Source of the DNA: Methylobacterium sp. 2A
GTDB lineage: Bacteria; Pseudomonadota; Alphaproteobacteria; Rhizobiales; Beijerinckiaceae
Direction of reading: 5' to 3'
DNA length: 39,431 nucleotides
Assembly (NCBI RefSeq): GCF_009806555.1
Contig: NZ_VUOK01000002.1
Coordinates: 1-39,431 of the forward strand
Both the position numbers and the translations under genes were made by a program. Positions within the stretch are counted from its first letter, which is position 1. Each line of letters starts with the position of its first letter. This document shows positions 25,397 to 35,806 of the stretch, in pieces. Under the pieces are notes generated by a model. The model had not been told where the DNA came from, searched no databases, and worked only from the letters and a program-made list of their open reading frames with translations.

Positions 25397-26029
25397 ATGA
25401 TGCACGCGGAGACTGCACCCCCCGGCGCTGCGGCGCCGGTCTTCTACCAGACCGACGAGGAGGGCCATCATTCCGAGGGCTCGACCATGCTCGGGTTCTG
25501 GCTCTACCTGATGAGCGATTGCCTGATCTTCGCGACCCTGTTCGCGACCTACGGGGTGCTCGGGCGCAGCTACGCGGCCGGGCCGACCCCGAAGGAGCTG
25601 TTCGACCTGCCGGGCATCGCGGTGAACACCGCCATGCTGCTGTTCTCGTCCATCACCTACGGCTTCGCCATGCTGGAGATGGACCGGGACCGGGTGAAGC
25701 AGACGCAGATCTGGCTGGCGGTGACCGGCCTGTTCGGCGCGGCCTTCGTGTTCCTGGAGATCCGCGAATTCGTCCACCTGTTCCATGAGGGCGCCCCGCC
25801 CTGGCGCAGCGCCTTCCTGTCCTCGTTCTACACCCTGGTGTCGACCCACGGCCTGCACGTCTCCATGGGTATCCTGTGGCTGATCGTGCTCATGGTGCAG
25901 GTGCGCAAGCACGGCCTGATCGTGGAGAACAAGCGCCGGCTGATGTGCCTGTCGCTGTTCTGGCACTTCCTCGACCTGATCTGGATCGGGGTCTTCACCG
26001 TCGTCTACCTGATGGGAGTGCTCGAATGA
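25397..26029 (+). CDS. cyoC: Cytochrome bo3 ubiquinol oxidase subunit III
   Basis: A 210-residue five-helix membrane subunit of the haem-copper oxidase subunit III family. Recognisable segments: MLGFWLYLMSDCLIFATLFA, STHGLHVSMGILWLIVLMV and CLSLFWHFLDLIWIGVFTV. The conserved helix glutamate is present in FVFLEIREF. It has two adjacent ATGs (25397 and 25400). Its stop overlaps the cyoD start (ATGA), so the two are translationally coupled. Subunit III stabilises the core and supports sustained turnover. Confidence 0.96.
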   Translation: MMHAETAPPGAAAPVFYQTDEEGHHSEGSTMLGFWLYLMSDCLIFATLFATYGVLGRSYAAGPTPKELFDLPGIAVNTAMLLFSSITYGFAMLEMDRDRVKQTQIWLAVTGLFGAAFVFLEIREFVHLFHEGAPPWRSAFLSSFYTLVSTHGLHVSMGILWLIVLMVQVRKHGLIVENKRRLMCLSLFWHFLDLIWIGVFTVVYLMGVLE

Positions 26030-26424
26030 GCGCCGACGTTCACCACGCGGCCGCCGCCGGGCACGGCCATCACGACGCCCACAGCGCGGGCGGGCACGGC
26101 ACGTTCCAGAGCTACATGACGGGCTTCGTCCTGTCGGTGATCCTGACGGTGATCCCGTTCTGGCTGGTGATGGGCAACGTGCTCGACAACAGCCTCGTCA
26201 CCACGCTCGTCATCCTGGCGCTCGGCGGCGTCCAGATGGTCGTGCACGTCATCTACTTCCTGCACATGAGCACGAAGTCGGAGGGCGGCTGGACCTTCAT
26301 GGCGCTGATCTTCACCATCACGCTCGTGGTGATCATGCTCGCCGGCTCGGTGTGGGTGATGTACCACCTCAATCACAACATGATGCCGATGGATGCCCAC
26401 GACGTCATGAACAACGCCCGCTGA
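26026..26424 (+). CDS. cyoD: Cytochrome bo3 ubiquinol oxidase subunit IV
   Basis: A 132-residue small subunit with three membrane helices (YMTGFVLSVILTVIPFWLVM; LVTTLVILALGGVQMVVHVI; FMALIFTITLVVIMLAGSVW), the standard CyoD layout; it assists assembly of the copper site. The N terminus before the first helix is histidine-rich (HHAAAAGHGHHDAHSAGGHG), which may bind metal, but such tails are common in the family. The start overlaps the cyoC stop by 4 bp. Confidence 0.95.
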   Translation: MSADVHHAAAAGHGHHDAHSAGGHGTFQSYMTGFVLSVILTVIPFWLVMGNVLDNSLVTTLVILALGGVQMVVHVIYFLHMSTKSEGGWTFMALIFTITLVVIMLAGSVWVMYHLNHNMMPMDAHDVMNNAR

Positions 26425-26438
26425 GCGCGCGTCCGGAG

Positions 26439-27227
26439 ATGGGTTCCACGGGGCCGAGAGGGGGGGCTGAGCCGGGCTCGGCCCCCTCCCCGGCCCCGCT
26501 CTCGTTGCTGCGGCGCGGCGTGTTCGCCGTCGGCGCGGGGCTGGTCTTCGTGGTCCTGCTCGGGCTCGGCACGTGGCAGGTGGAGCGCCGGGCCTGGAAG
26601 CTCGACCTGATCGCCCGGGTCGAGGCCCGGGTGCACGCGCCGCCCGTTCCGGCCCCCGGCCCCGCCGACTGGCCGCGCGTCGGCCCGGACGATGCCTACC
26701 GGCACGTGACGGTCTCGGGCACCTTCCTGCATGACCGCGAGACGCTGGTGCAGGCCGTCACCGAGCGTGGCGGCGGCTTCTGGGTGTTGACGCCGCTGCG
26801 CCGCCCCGATGGCAGCCTCGTGTTGATCAATCGCGGCTTCGTGCCTGGTGACCGGCGGGATCCGGCGAGCCGGATGGCCGGGCAGGTCGCGGGCGAGGCC
26901 ACGGTGACCGGCCTCCTGCGGCTGACCGAGCCCAGGGGTGCGTTCCTGCGCTCCAACGATCCCAAGGACGACCGCTGGTATTCCCGGGACGTCGCCGCCA
27001 TCGCGTCCGCCCGGGGCCTGAGCGACGTCGCCCCCTATTTCGTGGACGCCGACGCGACGCCCAATCCCGGCGGCCTGCCGGTGGGCGGCCTCACGGTGAT
27101 CGCCTTCCCCAACAACCACCTCGTCTATGCGATCACGTGGTACGGGATGGCGCTGATGCTGGCGGGGGCGGTGGTCTACGTCCTGCGGGGCGGGCGAGCG
27201 CGAAGTCGGCTGGCCGAGGATCGCTGA
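26439..27227 (+). CDS. SURF1-family oxidase assembly protein
   Basis: A 262-residue SURF1 (Shy1-type) protein, which helps insert haem into haem-copper oxidases. Two terminal membrane helices (VFAVGAGLVFVVLLGLGTWQ and LVYAITWYGMALMLAGAVVY) flank a periplasmic domain with family motifs: LGTWQVERRAWK, VTVSGTFLHDRE, WVLTPLRRPDGS, LINRGFVP, and NNHLVYAITWYG near the end. It follows cyoD by 14 bp and is the last gene of the operon, implying a client role for the bo3 oxidase here. ATG 26439 is preceded closely by CCGGAG; the true start may be slightly downstream. Confidence 0.93.
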   Translation: MGSTGPRGGAEPGSAPSPAPLSLLRRGVFAVGAGLVFVVLLGLGTWQVERRAWKLDLIARVEARVHAPPVPAPGPADWPRVGPDDAYRHVTVSGTFLHDRETLVQAVTERGGGFWVLTPLRRPDGSLVLINRGFVPGDRRDPASRMAGQVAGEATVTGLLRLTEPRGAFLRSNDPKDDRWYSRDVAAIASARGLSDVAPYFVDADATPNPGGLPVGGLTVIAFPNNHLVYAITWYGMALMLAGAVVYVLRGGRARSRLAEDR

Positions 27228-27459
27228 CGCCCGTTCGTCGTGCACGCCCCCTTTCCCGGGCGCATGCAGCGCAAGCGGAATGCGACCCGGAATCCAGGGT
27301 AAGGGGTCGCGAAGCGTCCATCCGGCCCATACGGTGCCGCTTCGGGTGCTGGATCCCGGATCAGGTTCCGCTTCGCTCCACCTGTACGGGGAAGGGCCGC
27401 GGTGATCACACCTGTCGAAGGCTCGGCCACAGGGGAGTAGCCCCCTCCGGGCGTGTCCC

Positions 27460-27497
27460 TATAATGGCATGATAAACGCCACAACGAGTCAATGCCA
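27460..27497 (+). promoter_or_regulatory. Putative -10 box and inverted repeat at the mutase start
   Basis: A perfect TATAAT (27460-27465) lies 31 bp before the mutase ATG, without an obvious -35. TGGCAT (27465-27470) and ATGCCA (27492-27497) form an inverted repeat spanning the presumed transcription start and touching the start codon, where a repressor could sit. Confidence 0.35.
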
Positions 27498-29662
27498 TGA
27501 CCTCCCGCATCCCGAACTTCGCCGAAGTCCCGCTCGCTGGCGAAACCCTCGCGATCGCGGCCCCCGTCCCTGGCGAACCCTGGATGACCCCGGAGGGCAT
27601 CCCGGTGAAGGGCCGCTACGGACCTGAGGACCGGGAGGGCATCGAGTTCCTGAACACTTATCCCGGCATCGCGCCGTTCCTGCGCGGCCCCTACCCGACC
27701 ATGTACGTGACCCAGCCCTGGACGATCCGGCAATATGCCGGCTTCTCCACGGCCGAGGATTCGAACGCCTTCTACCGGCGCAACCTCGCGGCCGGGCAGA
27801 AGGGCCTGTCGGTGGCCTTCGACCTCGCCACCCACCGGGGCTACGATTCCGACCATCCCCGCGTTTCGGGCGATGTCGGCATGGCGGGCGTGGCGATCGA
27901 CTCGATCTACGACATGCGCACGCTGTTCTCCGGCATCCCGCTCGACGAGATGACCGTGTCGATGACGATGAACGGCGCGGTGCTGCCGATCCTCGCCCTC
28001 TACATCGTCGCCGCCGAGGAGCAGGGCGTGCCGCCGCAGAAGCTCGCCGGTACGATTCAGAACGACATTCTCAAGGAATTCATGGTCCGCAACACCTACA
28101 TCTATCCCCCCAAGGGATCGATGCGGATCATCTCGGACATCTTCGCCTATACGTCGAAGAACATGCCGAAGTTCAACTCGATCTCGATCTCCGGCTATCA
28201 CATGCAGGAGGCCGGGGCGACGAACGACCTCGAACTCGCCTACACGCTGGCCGACGGCGTCGAGTACATCAAGGCAGGCCTCGCCGCCGGGCTGACCATC
28301 GACCAGTTCGCGCCGCGCCTGTCGTTCTTCTGGGCGATTTCGACCAACTTCTTCATGGAGATCGCCAAGATGCGGGCCGCGCGCCTGATCTGGGCGAAGC
28401 TCGTGAAGGGGTTCGATCCCAAATCCGAAAAATCCCTGGCGCTGCGCACCCACTCGCAGACCTCGGGCTGGTCGCTCACCGCGCAGGACGTGTTCAACAA
28501 CGTCACCCGCACCAACATCGAGGCGATGGCGGCGACGCAGGGCGGCACGCAGTCGCTCCACACCAACGCGCTGGACGAGGCGCTGGCGCTGCCGACCGAC
28601 TTCTCGGCCCGGATCGCCCGCAACACCCAGCTGTTCCTGCAGCAGGAGAGCGGCACCACCCGGATCGTCGATCCCTGGGGCGGCTCCTACTACGTGGAGA
28701 AGCTCACCGCCGACATGGTGGCGCGCGCCTGGGAGCATATCCGCGAGGTCGATCAGCTCGGCGGCATGGCCAAGGCGATCGAGGCCGGCATCCCGAAGCT
28801 GCGGATCGAGGAGGCCGCCGCCCGGGCGCAGGCGCGGATCGATTCCGGCCGTCAGACGATCGTCGGCGTGAACAAGTTCCGGGCCGACGACGAGATGGCG
28901 ATCGAGCTGCTGCGGGTCGATAACGGCAATGTCCGCCGGCTGCAGATCGACAAGCTCAAGCGCCTGCGCGCGGAGCGCGACGAGGCCGCCGTGACGGCCC
29001 GGCTCGACGCCCTCACGAAGGCCGCCGACGGCACCGGGAACCTGCTGGAACTCGCCGTCGAGGCTGCGCGCGCCAAGGCGACGGTGGGTGAGATTTCCGA
29101 GGCCCTGGAGAAGGCCTGGGGCCGGCACCGCGCCGAGATCCGCTCGATTTCCGGCGTCTACAAGCGCGAGGTGGGGGGCATGTCGCCTGTGGTCGAGGAA
29201 GTCCGGGCGCTGGTCGAGGCGTTCGAGGAGAATGATGGCCGCCGGCCGCGCATCCTGGTCGCCAAGATGGGCCAGGACGGGCACGATCGCGGCCAGAAGG
29301 TGATCGCCTCGGCCTTCGCCGATCTCGGCTTCGACGTGGATATCGGGCCGCTCTTCGCCACGCCGGCGGAGGCCGCCCGGCAGGCGGTGGAGAACGACGT
29401 GCACATCGTCGGCGTCTCGTCCCTGGCCGCCGGTCACCTGACCCTGGTGCCGGAGCTGAAGGCGGCGCTCACCGAGCAGGGTCGGGACGACGTGATGATC
29501 GCCATCGGCGGCGTCATCCCGCCGGGGGACTACGAAGCGCTGACGGCGGCGGGCGCGGCGGCGATCTTCCCGCCCGGCACGGTGATCGCCGAGGCGGCGG
29601 CCAAGCTGATCCGGGCGCTGAACGATCGGTTGGGCTACGCCGCGCGGCAGGCCGCGGAGTAG
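27497..29662 (+). CDS. mcmA: Methylmalonyl-CoA mutase large (B12-binding) subunit
   Basis: A 721-residue adenosylcobalamin enzyme interconverting (R)-methylmalonyl-CoA and succinyl-CoA. In methylotrophs with the ethylmalonyl-CoA pathway it works in glyoxylate regeneration, and elsewhere in propionyl-CoA use. The N-terminal TIM-barrel (about 40-560) contains the [19 protein letters not shown] substrate motif and [19 protein letters not shown]. The C-terminal cobalamin domain (about 585-715) holds D594-x-H596-x-x-G599 (GQDGHDRG), whose histidine replaces the lower base, plus the [12 protein letters not shown] and IGGVIPP loops. The length matches the catalytic alpha subunit, not the small McmB; no mcmB or meaB lies in the window. 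Ribosome site weak. Confidence 0.95.
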   Translation: MTSRIPNFAEVPLAGETLAIAAPVPGEPWMTPEGIPVKGRYGPEDREGIEFLNTYPGIAPFLRGPYPTMYVTQPWTIRQYAGFSTAEDSNAFYRRNLAAGQKGLSVAFDLATHRGYDSDHPRVSGDVGMAGVAIDSIYDMRTLFSGIPLDEMTVSMTMNGAVLPILALYIVAAEEQGVPPQKLAGTIQNDILKEFMVRNTYIYPPKGSMRIISDIFAYTSKNMPKFNSISISGYHMQEAGATNDLELAYTLADGVEYIKAGLAAGLTIDQFAPRLSFFWAISTNFFMEIAKMRAARLIWAKLVKGFDPKSEKSLALRTHSQTSGWSLTAQDVFNNVTRTNIEAMAATQGGTQSLHTNALDEALALPTDFSARIARNTQLFLQQESGTTRIVDPWGGSYYVEKLTADMVARAWEHIREVDQLGGMAKAIEAGIPKLRIEEAAARAQARIDSGRQTIVGVNKFRADDEMAIELLRVDNGNVRRLQIDKLKRLRAERDEAAVTARLDALTKAADGTGNLLELAVEAARAKATVGEISEALEKAWGRHRAEIRSISGVYKREVGGMSPVVEEVRALVEAFEENDGRRPRILVAKMGQDGHDRGQKVIASAFADLGFDVDIGPLFATPAEAARQAVENDVHIVGVSSLAAGHLTLVPELKAALTEQGRDDVMIAIGGVIPPGDYEALTAAGAAAIFPPGTVIAEAAAKLIRALNDRLGYAARQAAE

Positions 29663-31528
<1,866 letters not shown>

Positions 31529-31537
31529 ACGGGGGTC

Positions 31538-31805
31538 CCAAAGGGCCGTGCCCAGCCCTTTTAAGGTGTTTGCGGAAGCAACGAGACAGGGGCCAAGCGC
31601 ACTCTCCTCCCCCTTGTGGGGAGGAGTTGGAGGTGGGGGTGGTGCAGACGGCACGGCTGCGCCTCATCCTGCACCACCCCCACCCCTGGCCCCTCCCCAC
31701 AAGGGGGAGGGGAAAAGGCGGTGCTCTTTCAGGATGTTAGAGCCACGACTTGCGATTTTCGCAGCTAGCCCAAACACCTTAAAAGGGCTGGGCCATGCCC
31801 TTTGG
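31538..31805. repeat. Nested inverted-repeat element, 268 bp
   Basis: Outer 35 bp arms (31538-31572 and 31771-31805) match at 32 of 35 positions, the inner 20 of them (CAGCCCTTTTAAGGTGTTTG) perfectly. Inside, a second imperfect palindrome of about 43 bp per arm (31602-31645 and 31669-31712) is built on CTCCCCCTTGTGGGGAGG. There is no coding capacity. It has a MITE-like shape without an evident target duplication. It fills the pgm/GNAT convergent gap. Confidence 0.75.
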
Positions 31806-31860
31806 CGGGGTGTCGGGGCGGAGCCCCGGCATCGCTGCCACGGCGTGGCGGCATCGACGG

Positions 31861-32361
31861 TCAAGCTGCGGGCATGCCGATGCCGGCAATCTCCTTCACC
31901 ATGTGCACGGTGACGTCGTCATCCCGGGTTCGGCCTGGGCCGGCATAGGGTTCCTCCCGCTCCACCCGGTAGCCGAGCGCGCCGTAGAGGCGCAGGTTCG
32001 CGACGTATTTCTTGTTGGTGTAGAGGCGCAGCCGCCCGAGCCCCGCCTCGACCGCGACGCCGTCCGCCAGCCCCATCAACCGGGTGCCGAAGCCCCGGCC
32101 CTGGCAGGCTGGGTGCACTGCGACGTTGACGACCAGCAGATGGTCGGCCTCGGCCTTCGTCTCGATCAGGCCGGCGAGATCCGGGCCGGCCAGCAGCAGG
32201 TCGAAGCGGTTCTGCAGCACCGCCTGCCCGTAATCCGCCTGCATCGGCGTCGGCAGGCGGCCGATCACCGGGATCCACTTGGCGTAGGCTGCCGCGACCA
32301 GCGCCCGGATCGCCGCCGCGTCCGTTGGCCCGCCGCGCCGGACCGCGACTGATTCGTCCAT
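31861..32361 (-). CDS. GNAT-family N-acetyltransferase
   Basis: A 166-residue cytoplasmic acetyltransferase using acetyl-CoA. The central strand-helix motif HPACQGRGFGTRLMGLA (Q/R-x-x-G-x-G/A) is the acetyl-CoA pyrophosphate site, preceded by LLVVNVAVHP. The later RLRLYTNKKYVANLRLYGAL and GALGYRVERE are the usual C-terminal motif B region. The acceptor is unknown; small molecules, antibiotics and protein N termini are all possible in this family. ATG 32361 follows GAGAGG; ATGs at 32373 and 32385 are less well placed. Confidence 0.88.
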   Translation of the reverse strand: MDESVAVRRGGPTDAAAIRALVAAAYAKWIPVIGRLPTPMQADYGQAVLQNRFDLLLAGPDLAGLIETKAEADHLLVVNVAVHPACQGRGFGTRLMGLADGVAVEAGLGRLRLYTNKKYVANLRLYGALGYRVEREEPYAGPGRTRDDDVTVHMVKEIAGIGMPAA

Positions 32362-32417
32362 CTGGCCTCTCATGGTTGACCGCACGGCCGCCTTCCCCTA
32401 AGACGCAGCCCGTCGAT

Positions 32418-32447
32418 GGGGCTCCGCACGGGGCCCCTTGGCGTTTT
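32418..32447 (+). terminator. Terminator-like hairpin in the rpsD leader
   Basis: Stem GGGGCTCC-GCAC-GGGGCCCC followed by TTGGCGTTTT. It resembles the hairpin after rpsD. It lies 100 bp before the rpsD start with no gene ending into it on this strand, so it may be an attenuator of rpsD. Confidence 0.5.
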
Positions 32448-32548
32448 CACGCGCACCCGTGGGCGGGATCCCCCGCCCTGTCGTCCCGGGCCTTCGTCCG
32501 GGAAAAGGAGGGCGCGTTCCTCAATCCCGTCACGCGAGGACGCGAAAC

Positions 32549-33166
32549 ATGTCGAAGCGGATTCAGGCCAAGCACAAGCTCGACCGCCGCATGGGCCAGA
32601 ACATCTGGGGCCGCCCGAAGAGCCCCGTCAACCGCCGCGAGTACGGCCCCGGCCAGCACGGCCAGCGCCGCAAGGGCAAGATGAGCGACTTCGGCACGCA
32701 GCTGCGCGCCAAGCAGAAGCTCAAGGGCTATTACGGCAACATCACCGAGAAGCAGTTCCGCCGCTACTACGCCGAGGCGATCCGCCTGCGCGGCGATTCG
32801 GGCGAGAACCTGATCGGCCTGCTCGAGCGCCGCCTCGATGCCGTGGTCTACCGGGCGAAGTTCGTCGCCACCCCGTTCGCCGCGCGCCAGTTCGTGAACC
32901 ACGGCCACGTCAAGGTGAACGGCGTGCGCGTCAACATCCCGAGCTACCAGGTGAAGGCCGGCGACCTCATCGAGGTCAAGGAATCGTCCCGCCAGCTCGA
33001 GATCGTCGTCGTGGCGACGCAGCTCTCCGAGCGCGACGTGCCGGACTACATCGAGGCCGACCACGCCAAGATGACCGCCCGCGTCACCCGCATCCCGAGC
33101 CTGTCCGAGGTGCCTTACCCGGTGCAGATGGAGCCGAACCTCGTCATCGAGTTCTACTCCCGCTAA
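32549..33166 (+). CDS. rpsD: 30S ribosomal protein S4
   Basis: A 205-residue primary 16S rRNA-binding protein that nucleates 30S assembly. It opens [20 protein letters not shown], has the conserved [10 protein letters not shown], an S4 RNA-binding domain (about 93-155; [29 protein letters not shown]) and ends VIEFYSR. No zinc-binding cysteines are present. GAGGA ten bases upstream fixes ATG 32549. In alphaproteobacteria rpsD commonly stands alone, outside the alpha operon, as here. S4 represses its own operon in E. coli; the leader hairpin could serve a similar purpose (inference). Confidence 0.98.
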   Translation: MSKRIQAKHKLDRRMGQNIWGRPKSPVNRREYGPGQHGQRRKGKMSDFGTQLRAKQKLKGYYGNITEKQFRRYYAEAIRLRGDSGENLIGLLERRLDAVVYRAKFVATPFAARQFVNHGHVKVNGVRVNIPSYQVKAGDLIEVKESSRQLEIVVVATQLSERDVPDYIEADHAKMTARVTRIPSLSEVPYPVQMEPNLVIEFYSR

Positions 33167-33192
33167 GATCCGACCGGAGACGGTCGCGACGG

Positions 33193-33226
33193 AGGGGCTG
33201 CCCATCGGGCGGCCCCTTCGCGTTTT
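33193..33226 (+). terminator. Rho-independent terminator of rpsD
   Basis: An 11 bp stem (AGGGGCTGCCC / GGGCGGCCCCT, one mismatch) with an ATC loop, followed by TCGCGTTTT, 27 bp after the rpsD stop. Confidence 0.75.
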
Positions 33227-33232
33227 CCGCTT

Positions 33233-33568
33233 TCAGCAACCGTGGCAGATCGAGCCCATCGTGTTGCGCATCTTGCTGTCCCAGGCCTTCGAACGGGCCT
33301 CCGCGGCCTTCTGGGCCTTGATCATCTCGGCCTCGTTCACGGGGCGCGGCATCCCGGTCGCTGCGGCGCTGCCCGGCGGCTTGGTCTGACCGGTGGCCGT
33401 GACCCGGCGGCCGCCGACGATGGGACCGGTCGGTGCGGCGGGGCCGGGATTCGTGCCCGGGGCCGGGCTCTGGGCGAGCGCCGGCACCGGCCCGAGCAGG
33501 AGGCCCAGGATCGCCGCGCGACGAAGACTTGCACGGTGACGACTTGCCGTATGACGAAGACCTGACAT
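33233..33568 (-). CDS. Small exported protein, 111 aa
   Basis: Unrecognised. The basic N terminus (RHRASLRR) and hydrophobic AAILGLLLGPVPALAQ form a Sec signal peptide, with cleavage expected after ALA. The mature part has a Pro/Gly/Ala-rich stretch (SPAPGTNPGPAAPTGP) followed by a conserved-looking helical end (NEAEMIKAQKAAEARSKAWD) and a C-terminal SICHGC with two cysteines. AGGTGA just before ATG 33568 supports the start. Function unknown; a periplasmic location is likely. Confidence 0.7.
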   Translation of the reverse strand: MSGLRHTASRHRASLRRAAILGLLLGPVPALAQSPAPGTNPGPAAPTGPIVGGRRVTATGQTKPPGSAAATGMPRPVNEAEMIKAQKAAEARSKAWDSKMRNTMGSICHGC

Positions 33569-33668
33569 TCACCTGCTCTCCGCGGTGGAGGATCCCTGTC
33601 CACGCCACCTGATCCGGCGTGATCCTAACCGATCCCGGCGTTGAAATCATGCTATCGGCAGGTCTTCG

Positions 33669-34049
33669 ATGAGCGACGCATCCCCGCCCCGGAACCGCCG
33701 CGAAGCCGTCGCCCAGGCGTTGGCGCGGCTCGCCCCGCGCCTGCCGGCCTTCGAGGCCGAGGCCGCCCTCGACCGGGCGCTGGCGAGCCCGGGTCTGCGC
33801 CGGGCCGCCCCCGAGACCGCGGCACGCCTCGCCCTCGTGACCTATGCCCGCCACGTCTTCACCGATTACGACGACCTTCTGGCCGACGGATATGACCGGG
33901 ACAGCGCCCGGCACTTCGTGCTCGACGATCTCAACGCGGCGCTCGTCGCCTGGGGTGCCACACCGATTCCCGAGGCGGAGGCTGAGCAGGAAGCCGAGGC
34001 AGCGGACGGGGGCGAGCCGCACAGGAATCCGGACCCGGATCTGCACTGA
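33669..34049 (+). CDS. DUF2293 domain protein
   Basis: A 126-residue soluble protein. The central LRRAAPETAARLALVTYARH and HVFTDYDDLLADGYDRDSAR match the DUF2293 pattern (conserved RH, T-x-YD-x-LL and D-R-x-x-AR), a small family of unknown function in alphaproteobacteria. A Glu/Ala-rich acidic tail follows. CAGGTC is a moderate ribosome site before ATG 33669. It is followed after 78 bp by mop on the same strand. Confidence 0.72.
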   Translation: MSDASPPRNRREAVAQALARLAPRLPAFEAEAALDRALASPGLRRAAPETAARLALVTYARHVFTDYDDLLADGYDRDSARHFVLDDLNAALVAWGATPIPEAEAEQEAEAADGGEPHRNPDPDLH

Positions 34050-34127
34050 GAGGCGGTCGCGCGCAGGCGGGTCTTGCTGTAGGAGACCGGCCGGGCCGCC
34101 CGGTGCGGCTCGGAGAATCGGCAAACC

Positions 34128-34337
34128 ATGAAGATCAGCGCACGCAACGTCATCAAGGGCACGGTTGTCTCGGTCGACAAGGGCGCGACCACGTCCCACG
34201 TGAAGATCGAGATCAGCCCCGGCCAAGTGGTCACGGCCTCGATCACCAACGAGGCGGTCGACTCCCTCAAGCTCGTCGCCGGCGGCTCCGCTTACGCGGT
34301 GATCAAGGCCTCCGATGTGATGGTGGCGGTCGACTGA
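34128..34337 (+). CDS. mop: Molybdopterin/molybdate-binding protein (single Mop domain)
   Basis: A 69-residue molbindin consisting of one TOBE/Mop domain (MKISARNVIKGTVVSVDKGA, HVKIEISPGQVVTASITNEA, LVAGGSAYAVIKASDVMVAV). Such proteins assemble as hexamers and store or buffer molybdate in the cytoplasm. The length equals the classic Clostridium Mop. There are no mod transport genes next to it. The GGAG is rather far upstream (13 bases). It ends before an R2 repeat that separates it from convergent acdS. Confidence 0.92.
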   Translation: MKISARNVIKGTVVSVDKGATTSHVKIEISPGQVVTASITNEAVDSLKLVAGGSAYAVIKASDVMVAVD

Positions 34338-34403
34338 AGCGACAGGATCCCTGAATCGCTGGGTCGGGGACGGGGTGGCGATTGCCTCCCGGCCCCTGCC
34401 CTC

Positions 34404-34531
34404 ATCCTGGTTTCGAAAGGTCGAGACCTTTCGCGGGTCCAGGGCAGAGCCCTGGTGTCGGGCTGCACCCGAGACAGTTAGGGCTTTGCCCCGACACCCC
34501 ACCAAAGGGCTGAAGCCCTTTGGAAACCCTA
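34404..34531. repeat. R2 multi-hairpin repeat
   Basis: Stems GAAAGGTCGAGACCTTTC, CCAGGGCAGAGCCCTGG, a GTCGGG/CCCGAC-type stem and AAAGGGCTGAAGCCCTTT in the same order as at 8232. It sits between convergent mop and acdS, 15 bp from the acdS stop. Confidence 0.75.
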
Positions 34532-34545
34532 GGCTCTGAGACGCT

Positions 34546-35556
34546 TCAGCCGTTGCGGAACGTGTAGCTGTAGCCGTTCAGCGCCGGCGCACCGCCGAGA
34601 TGGGCGTAGAGCACCTTCGAGCCCTTCGGGAAGAACCCCTTCTTCACGAGGTCGATCATGCCCTGCATCGACTTCCCCTCGTAGACCGGGTCGGTGATCA
34701 TCCCCTCGAGGCGGGCCGAGAGCCGGATCGCCTCCACGGTCTCCTTCGAGGGCACGCCGTAGACCGGGTAGGCGTAATCCTCGTTGAGCACCACGTCATC
34801 GGCCACGATGTCGCCGGCGCCGACGAGCGCCGCGGTGTTCCGGGCGATGTCGAGCACCTGGGCCTTGGTCTGGGCCGGGGTGCAGGAGGCGTCGATGCCG
34901 ATGACGTTGCGGGCGCGCCCGTCGGTCGAGAAGCCCACCAGCATGCCGGCATGGGTCGAGCCCGTGACGGTGCAGACCACCACGTAATCGAAGCGCAGGC
35001 CCATCTCGGCCTCTTGGCGGCGCACCTCCTCGGCGAAGCCGACATAGCCGAGGCCGCCGTACTTGTGCACCGAGGCACCGGCCGGAATGGCGTAGGGCTT
35101 GCCCCCCTCGGCCTCGACCTCGGCGAGCGCCCGCTTCCACGAATCGCGGATGCCGATGTCGAAGCCGTCATCCACAAGCTGCGTCTGCGCGCCCATGATG
35201 CGCGACAGGAGGATGTTGCCGACCCGGTCGTAGACCGCGTCCTCATGCGGCACCCAGGCCTCCTGGATCAGCCGGCACTTCATCCCGAGCTTGGCGGCCA
35301 CCGCGGCGACCATGCGGGTGTGGTTCGACTGCACCCCGCCGATCGACACCAGCGTGTCGGCCCCGCTCGCGATGGCATCCGGCACGATGTATTCGAGCTT
35401 GCGCAGCTTGTTGCCGCCGTAGGCGAGACCGGAATTGCAATCCTCGCGCTTGGCGTAGAGCTCGACCTCGCCGCCGAGATGGGCGGTCAGGCGCTTCAGC
35501 GGCTCGATCGGCGTCGGACCGAAGGTGAGGGGATAGCGCTCGAACTTGTCCAGCAT
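34546..35556 (-). CDS. acdS: 1-aminocyclopropane-1-carboxylate (ACC) deaminase
   Basis: A 336-residue PLP enzyme splitting ACC, the plant ethylene precursor, into alpha-ketobutyrate and ammonia. K50 ([10 protein letters not shown]) binds PLP and S77 (GGVQSNHTR) is the second catalytic residue. The residues that separate true ACC deaminase from D-cysteine desulfhydrase are present: Y292 and E293 ([11 protein letters not shown]) and L320 ([20 protein letters not shown]). The length is as expected (337-338). GGAGAG before ATG 35556 fixes the start. The divergent Lrp-type regulator gene next door makes this a standard acdR-acdS locus, typical of plant-associated bacteria. It also supplies nitrogen from ACC. 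Confidence 0.95.
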   Translation of the reverse strand: MLDKFERYPLTFGPTPIEPLKRLTAHLGGEVELYAKREDCNSGLAYGGNKLRKLEYIVPDAIASGADTLVSIGGVQSNHTRMVAAVAAKLGMKCRLIQEAWVPHEDAVYDRVGNILLSRIMGAQTQLVDDGFDIGIRDSWKRALAEVEAEGGKPYAIPAGASVHKYGGLGYVGFAEEVRRQEAEMGLRFDYVVVCTVTGSTHAGMLVGFSTDGRARNVIGIDASCTPAQTKAQVLDIARNTAALVGAGDIVADDVVLNEDYAYPVYGVPSKETVEAIRLSARLEGMITDPVYEGKSMQGMIDLVKKGFFPKGSKVLYAHLGGAPALNGYSYTFRNG

Positions 35557-35716
35557 CGGGTCTCTCCGGGTCTCGGGACGCGCTCCCGGCCACGGACACT
35601 CCCCATCCGGCCGCACGCGTCGAAGCGCGGCCTCGACGACGGCCCGGCTCAGGGCCCGGCTCCGTCTTCGAGGCGCAGGGGAAAGTACCCGATCCGCGAT
35701 GAAAGGTGCTCTCGAT

Positions 35717-35731
35717 CTTCCGATCCGGAAG
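35717..35731. promoter_or_regulatory. Putative AcdR operator
   Basis: A perfect palindrome CTTCCG-ATC-CGGAAG in the 250 bp divergent acdS/acdR gap. A related TTCCGGATCGG half-like copy lies at 35772, just before acdR. The spacing and location suit an Lrp-family activator and autoregulator. Confidence 0.5.
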
Positions 35732-35806
35732 AACGGCAGCTTGCGCTGCCACGCTGATTGAAGGCAGAGAATTCCGGATCGGATGCCGTTCCTGAAAGGA
35801 TCGTCC

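Noticed and set aside
27228..27496. Possible cobalamin riboswitch before the B12-dependent mutase
   Set aside because: No B12-box-like consensus or expected stem pattern is seen in the leader, and the likely transcription start leaves too short a leader.
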